NCBI GenBank assembly: GCA_028023455.1
Contig: JAQFVV010012394.1
Coordinates: forward strand, 18,680,353-18,744,352
Source of the DNA: Epiperipatus broadwayi
Taxonomy: Eukaryota; Onychophora; Udeonychophora; Euonychophora; Peripatidae
Direction of reading: 5' to 3'
DNA: 64,000 nucleotides
Part shown: positions 58,402-64,000 of the stretch, in pieces
Layout: every line of letters begins with the position of its first letter
Numbering within the stretch: position 1 is the stretch's first letter
Notes under the pieces: model-generated
The model's database searches: none
Told to the model about the DNA's origin: nothing
The model's input: only the letters and a program-made list of their open reading frames with translations
Translations under genes and position numbers: made by a program

Positions 58402-58760
58402 TAAACATTACATAAGCAAATAAGCATTTATTTTTATATAGCGCTGTGTTTACAATTGTATTACATTCAAATATCAGCCTTTCAAGCTAATTGTGCATGC
58501 GCTTTGCGAGTGTTAATAATAAATGCTTTCCTTTCCAATACAAGATACAGTATTTATGCAGGAATAAAATGAATCACCTATTCCTACAACTCAAATGCTT
58601 ATATATGAGAAATCTGAAGTATTTGAGTTGTAGGAATAGGTGATTCATTTTATTCCTGCATAAATACTATATCTTGTATTGGAAAGGAAAGTATTCATTT
58701 ATTTAAGCACGTGCACAATTAGCTTGAAATGCTGATATTTGAATGTAAACATTACATAAG
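58402..58760 (-). mobile_element. Fold-back element H5 with 15-bp flanking repeats
   Basis: Flanks TAAACATTACATAAG (58402-58416 and 58746-58760) are identical. The element has a left-only tail (CAAATAAGCATTTATTTTTA, to about 58465) and arms of about 135 bases (about 58466-58600 and 58616-58745) pairing around a loop near 58605. Arm sequence matches H4, including the CATTCAAATATCAGC end, so H4 and H5 are one family with a fixed 5' end on the minus strand and a variable 3' tail. Confidence 0.92.
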
Positions 58761-61639
58761 TTTTTTTGACATATGTGTAATTTAAATAGGAAAAAACTAC
58801 TTTTCACACATGGCTATAAATGGTCAGCTCTGCATGTCAATAAATGTTTTAAAAGTATTTTTCATTCATTGACAGTGCTGGAATGGAGTGTGATTTTATT
58901 TACTAGCCAGACTTTTTAACCAGCTTATTAAAGCTCTAATTATAAATCCCAGGGCAGAGAAAGTATATCATTTTTTAAAGACCCTTTTATAACAACCACT
59001 TTAGTTAAAAAAATTTGAAATTCTACATAAATTAAAGAATACATAAAAATTAAAAAAAACAGTAATAACTTATTAATCTTAGATAACAACAGTACTTGAC
59101 ATATGTATTTTAATTCAATGACATTTTTATTATTATATAAAATACCCCTTCAAGCTATAAATTTAATGCTCAATTTGCTTCTGGAAAGAATCCATATTTT
59201 AAAAGGTTTAACGTTTTCATGTTATGCTGATTAATTTCATATTATTCTGATTAATTTAATTACAGCTTAATTTTAGACTGAATGTTAAACTGATCAATAT
59301 TAGACAAACTGCTAAATGCTACTTCATTTACAGCTTTTTTTTTTTCCTGAAGGCAAACAATATTTTCAGAAATAATTTTGCCTCTACCTTAAAATTTTAA
59401 AGCATGATAATGTGAAAGCCAAAACAATACATTTTCATTAATTAAAATCTTTATAAGAGATAAAATGACAAAAAAAAAAAAATAGTAAATAAGTTTTTAA
59501 ATCTCATTTTTATTGTTTTGTTTTTTAATTAGAAATTAATTTTTTTTTTTATAAAATATATTTATTTTAAAGCAAGAAAAGCCAATTTTTCCATAACTGT
59601 TGCATAATTTAAATAAACTGAAATAGGTAATGAAAGGAAATACACACACATCAGACATGCTATGTATAGATATTTAATTTACCTAAATGCATAGGATGTT
59701 TTCATGGCTGCGCATGATATATTTCTGTTCACAAACATGCAATCCCCCCCCTCCCACCGACATATTATTGCACAATGTTTTTTGTCTTCTAATAAAACTA
59801 TTATTGGTCGAAATTAATCCATAATTTTAATATCATTTACAGTATTGCAATAACAGTCAGTAATCAATATCAGCTGAATAATTGCCAATACAATAGTTTG
59901 TGTTGTGTTTTCACCTACAATAAACTCTTTTCTGTTGAATTTCATTCAATAAAATTTATAAACTAATTTAGTTAATTCACTAAGTAATCCTTAATAAATG
60001 ACTGACACCTTTTAATAACATGTCTTTTTTATATACAATATTTCCTGAATAGTTCAAATTTAATCTTAATTATAAGGTTATTTAAATCAGGCAAATTTAT
60101 GGTTAGAAAATTTTTTATTATAAAAAAAGTAATATTTTTAAAGCTAGCAAATAGTTTTACACTTACTGATAAATTCATTTCGTGAATAAATAACCGACTT
60201 AGTAGATAATATTTAGAAGTTGTTTTTTTTTTGTTTTTTTTTTGGGGGAGGGGGGGTGAATTCTTTAAGAACTGAAACAAGAATTGAGAAGTTGTTAAAT
60301 TCTAACCAAAAAAATGTATCAAATTCATTTTCAGTAATCAGATCTACAAATTAAAAAACTATCAGGTAGGATTTCTTTTATTAGTATCATTATTATAAAA
60401 GATAGCCAGGTTGGCTATAGGCAGTACTACAGAGAAGAATGCAGACAAATAAATTATTTAAATTTCACAGCTATATATTCTGATGCAGAGTGGTTACGGA
60501 AGCATCATTGCCCAATGGATGAGAATCAAACGCTTTTTAAGCAGCACCTCAGCTGTGAAATAGTACAATTGCCATCAGACATGTGAATAATTTATGAATA
60601 CTATATTATCAGTGGCAGTCTCTTCCATTAATATTAAAGGGGCCAATTCATATTCTGTGTTATAGACTAACACTCGATGTCCGAGGTTCCCCATATAACA
60701 GTATAGTTTTGGACTGGGTAATTATGATCTCCTTTTGTAAATAGAATGCAATAACACTCACTTATTAACTAATGTCTCAAACTGTTGGGGAAATAGCATT
60801 AAAAACAATGGAGCATGATTCTAATATAAAACATTTCTGTTTGTTAATAATATATAATAATTTTATGTACTTTCATACTTATTTTAATATTATCTATGTG
60901 ATATGATGAAACTTGTTTGGTCGATCCCTAGACAATGATAGTTAGTTAATAATGGAGGATTAAATCTGTTATTAATGAGATAGTTTAGCTTTTCCCTTGA
61001 TAACCCTAATTGCGAGAGATTTTGGTAAAACAAAAGGTTATTTTCCAATGTTAGCTATGCCAATGTTCCAGGTCATCTAGAATAAAATTAGGGATGGAGC
61101 ATCTTATATATTAGCAGCAGATATCTCTACATTAGATTACTTGTGCACGCTTGCTTGGGTCCTGAGCGGTCCCTTTGCAATCACTGCAACAATGCTCATA
61201 ACACATTTGCATGCATTCTTCTTGAATAGTTATACTTGTTAAAGAGTAAGATTTAGTTAATTCAATATTGATTGAAAAAAGATGTGGAGTAAGAATTTAT
61301 GATAGGGATTTAATATAGATCTGACTGATTCATTAGATTGTGTCATAAGAGAAATAATAAGACATTATACTTTAATTCATACATTTACAGTTCAATTAGT
61401 GTTACCTATATGACTTGATTGCTTAGTCAGTATAGAGTAATAATGATTCTTTATATTGCATGGGTATTTGTGTATCTCAACAAATATATTATTGTGAATA
61501 TGACTGTTAAATAAATAAATTTATATCAGTTGATTGTAAATGATTTACAATAGCAACTATTTCTTGTTTAGGGATGTGATATGTCTACTCCTTTATTGAT
61601 CGAAGTCAGGAATCTCTTAGCCAATATGCCCAGAAACAC
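58761..61639. other. AT-rich non-coding stretch
   Basis: No gene is recognised. Homopolymer blocks include a T10-G-T10-G5-A-G7 run at 60223-60256 and a C-rich run near 59743. 60460-60560 contains a short inverted repeat (TTTCACAGCT/AGCTGTGAAA). Confidence 0.5.
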
Positions 61640-63650
61640 CTATTAGCCACCTTACCTTATGATTCCTCACCCTAAGTTTTTCCCATATTCTTTTCTATCC
61701 TGCTCTAGCCCACTTCCATAACATCAACTTTATTGACTCCATGGCCTTTATATCCAAATATCCCCTTATCTTTTTCCAAGCCCAGCATAAAGACTAATAA
61801 TTTCTGTATAATCATTTGGTCTATATTTATTCTCCCACAAACTTCATTATTTGTACCCTTTCTGCTTGTAGGCATTTACATTCTATTAACAAATACCTAA
61901 TATTTTCCATGCCCTAAATCACCCTCATTTCTCCATTTATGTATATGCCTTTGTTGCTAACAATGCTATTTGAGCCTTAAACAGAAAACAACTTTTCTTG
62001 CTATTATCATAAATTAACTCACCAATATTGTTAACTTTTATATATCTTTATACTTTTTACTCTCCATACTAGTTCTCCAGCTTAATATTTTTTATTAATG
62101 CAACTATTCTTCTATCCCATTCTTAACAATCCTCCTAACTTAATCATCCCACCTTTTGTATAAATATATTTACATAAAGTCATTATCCAAATCTTTTGCA
62201 TACTATACTACCTTTCTCACTCATCTTGTAGCCTATCAATTTACTCATAACCCAATTAAATATTACTTTGCTTATTCTCTTATTATCCATAAATTACAAT
62301 CTATCAAACTTTTTCATTTTGCTTTTTGCATCTCTCATATAAAAACTTGACAATTTGATTTCTCCTTGAATTGCCTCCTTTGATGGCCACCCATCTGCAT
62401 ATAATGCATGTTTTCCTACTCCTCTTTGTACTTTTTCTAAGTAATCTAACACCCCTTTACTAATACAACACATCATTTACATAAGTTAATCCTGCTGCTA
62501 CCACTCCCATTCAATCCATGCTACCTTATATTTATTATATGAAAATAATGTTAATGTCTTTATTAATTGCTTTCTTTTCTTTGCTTCATTTACGACTTTT
62601 TCTCCATTCATCCAAGCAATTCCTGATTCTTATTTAACTTTATATCTCCCAAGAAAAATTATTTCTCTTTTCTTTCCCTGGTATTTATCATAAATTACTT
62701 TTGATTTTTCTTCACTACATTTGATGCCAATCTCTTTAACCACCCTTGCACAAGTCTTCAGCACAATTTCCATATTTTCCCTACTTTCTGTGCACAAGAA
62801 AAGATCAGCAAATAAGACTTGATAATGTATACACTTCCTTGCCATCTATTAATGGTATCTCTATCCCTCTTCTTATTCTTTCTATTGCCCTCTCCATTTC
62901 TCTCAAATATAACAAAAACAAAACAGATGACATAGGGCATCCTTGCCTTAGTCCCACCCCATTTTTAACTGTGATTTTTAATTTCTTAACTGATATGTAT
63001 TTTAATACGATCTCTTAATAAAGTCCACTAAAGCTCCATACATTCCCAAATTTATTAAACTTATCCATAATCTATTTTTATTTACTCTATCACATGCCTT
63101 CTCTATATCTACAAAGCCCATATATAACTGCCTGTCTATATTCCTACTTATATCTCTAACTTGTGTGCCTATAAATAAATTATCTCATATATGTCTATCC
63201 ATTTTAAAACCTCCTTGCATTTCTCCCACTATATTATTTTCTTCCATCTATTTTGCCACCTTTCAGCCACAATATATGCAAAAACTTTATACAACACCGA
63301 CATTACTGCTACCAGTCTATAATTGTTTATCTTTCTATGCACCTTACTCTTTCCTTTAAATAATAGCCTCACTCTTGTATAATTCAAGCTATGGAAAATT
63401 CTGTCTTCTGTGTCATCTTATTAAAACATGGTAATAGATTTAATTTTGCCTTATTTCTCAAATTCATCCCTATCTCTGTTGACCATCCATCTAAACCTCT
63501 TGCCTTTCCACTTCTTCCCTGCCTCTTTCATTTTCTATAAACCTAATATTTCCATTACTGTATGCTTTTATATTTGTTATCATTCTGTCCTTCAATCTAA
63601 CATCTTATCTATATTTTGCCAGGCACGTTTGATGTGGCCAAGCACAAGAT
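61640..63650 (-). pseudogene. Third LINE type: reverse transcriptase and C-terminal region
   Basis: Read on the minus strand, a pre-core segment (RFRWMVNRDRDEFEK) near 63500 is followed by KINNYRLVAVMSVLYKVFAY, GGFKMDRHI, a motif-A region MGFVDIEKACDRVNK (near 63080-63120), VGLRQGCPMSSVLF (near 62920-62955), YQVLFADLFLC (near 62800-62825), the tail KVQRGVGKHALYADGWPSKE (near 62380-62440), and C-terminal sequence to about 61640 with a possible LLIECE...ER zinc-like piece. The FADD box reads FAD-L, with one Asp codon missing. No sequence upstream of RT is found right of 63650, consistent with 5' truncation. Family not assigned. Confidence 0.85.
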
Positions 63651-64000
63651 AAGGTCAGATAAATTAATGGTCGAAAATACTAAAAAGCCATTAATGGGGG
63701 GTGGGTATACTATTTATATAATTAAAATTTGTTATAAATTAAGAGAGAGCGAGCTGTGGCGATAATATAAACTCACACACACATATGATTAAAGCCAATA
63801 TTTAAAGGCGTAAAAATATGCATTTGTAAATTTGATTTTTGTTCATTTTTGTTTTTTTTTATTTTTAAAGAAAAAAGATAAATACAAAGTGTATTTATAA
63901 TTTTAAATATTTGTGTTTGTTGAAGAAACAGCGTTTATTTAACAAATTGTTATTTTCTACTTATATTTTTTGAGTGTTTACAAAATGTAAAAGGGAAAAT
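63651..64000. other. Non-coding window end
   Basis: A G-run (near 63695), a GAGAGAGCGAGC patch and a short CA repeat (63773-63782) are present. No gene is seen. Confidence 0.5.

Noticed and set aside
60470-60560. tRNA-like segment (GCAGAGTGGTTACGGAAGC)
   Set aside because: There is an A-box resemblance only. No B box lies at the right distance and the cloverleaf does not form by inspection.

Overview
The window looks like intergenic or intronic DNA from an A+T-rich animal genome. Stops are dense in all frames, there is no operon-like gene packing, and I see no complete host gene, rRNA or functional tRNA. What can be recognised is almost all transposable-element material typical of metazoans: long-LTR and Ty3/gypsy retrotransposons, several non-LTR (LINE) reverse transcriptase relics, tRNA-derived SINEs, a Tigger/pogo-like DNA transposon, and long fold-back elements. 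The species cannot be named from these parts. A low-GC invertebrate fits best, but that is inference.

Layout. 1-9095 is one minus-strand LTR retrotransposon: two near-identical repeats of about 2.8 kb (1-2808 and 6233-9095) around an internal region with a gag-like coiled-coil ORF and no pol. 10188-15200 is a decayed plus-strand Ty3/gypsy element in which gag, protease, RT, RNase H, integrase and the integrase C-terminus appear in order across many stops and frameshifts. 15.2-25.2 kb is mostly featureless, with a clean 104-bp tandem duplication, a 202-codon open frame of unknown status and a patch of old tandem repeats. 25.2-31.6 kb holds a 410-bp hairpin element with 13-bp flanking repeats and a single-arm relative of it. 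32927-34245 is a deleted Tigger-like transposon with matching ends and TA on both sides. 36-41 kb has two more hairpins, a LINE tail and a cluster of tRNA-derived SINEs. 45.5-57.7 kb is rich in RTE-like LINE pieces and tRNA-Val-like SINEs, with two more hairpins at 50460-51057 and 58417-58745. 61640-63650 is a minus-strand LINE of a different type.

The most interesting pattern is the fold-back elements. Three of them, in two unrelated sequence families, share one architecture: arm, inverted arm, then an unpaired tail of about 45-50 bases, flanked by 13-15 bp direct repeats. The flanking-repeat length and the tail suggest copying by LINE machinery rather than cut-and-paste transposition. If so, these are SINE-like inverted dimers whose RNA would fold into dsRNA of 130-190 bp. 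The element family, its partner LINE and any small-RNA consequence are hypotheses. The paired arms and flanking repeats are read directly from the sequence.
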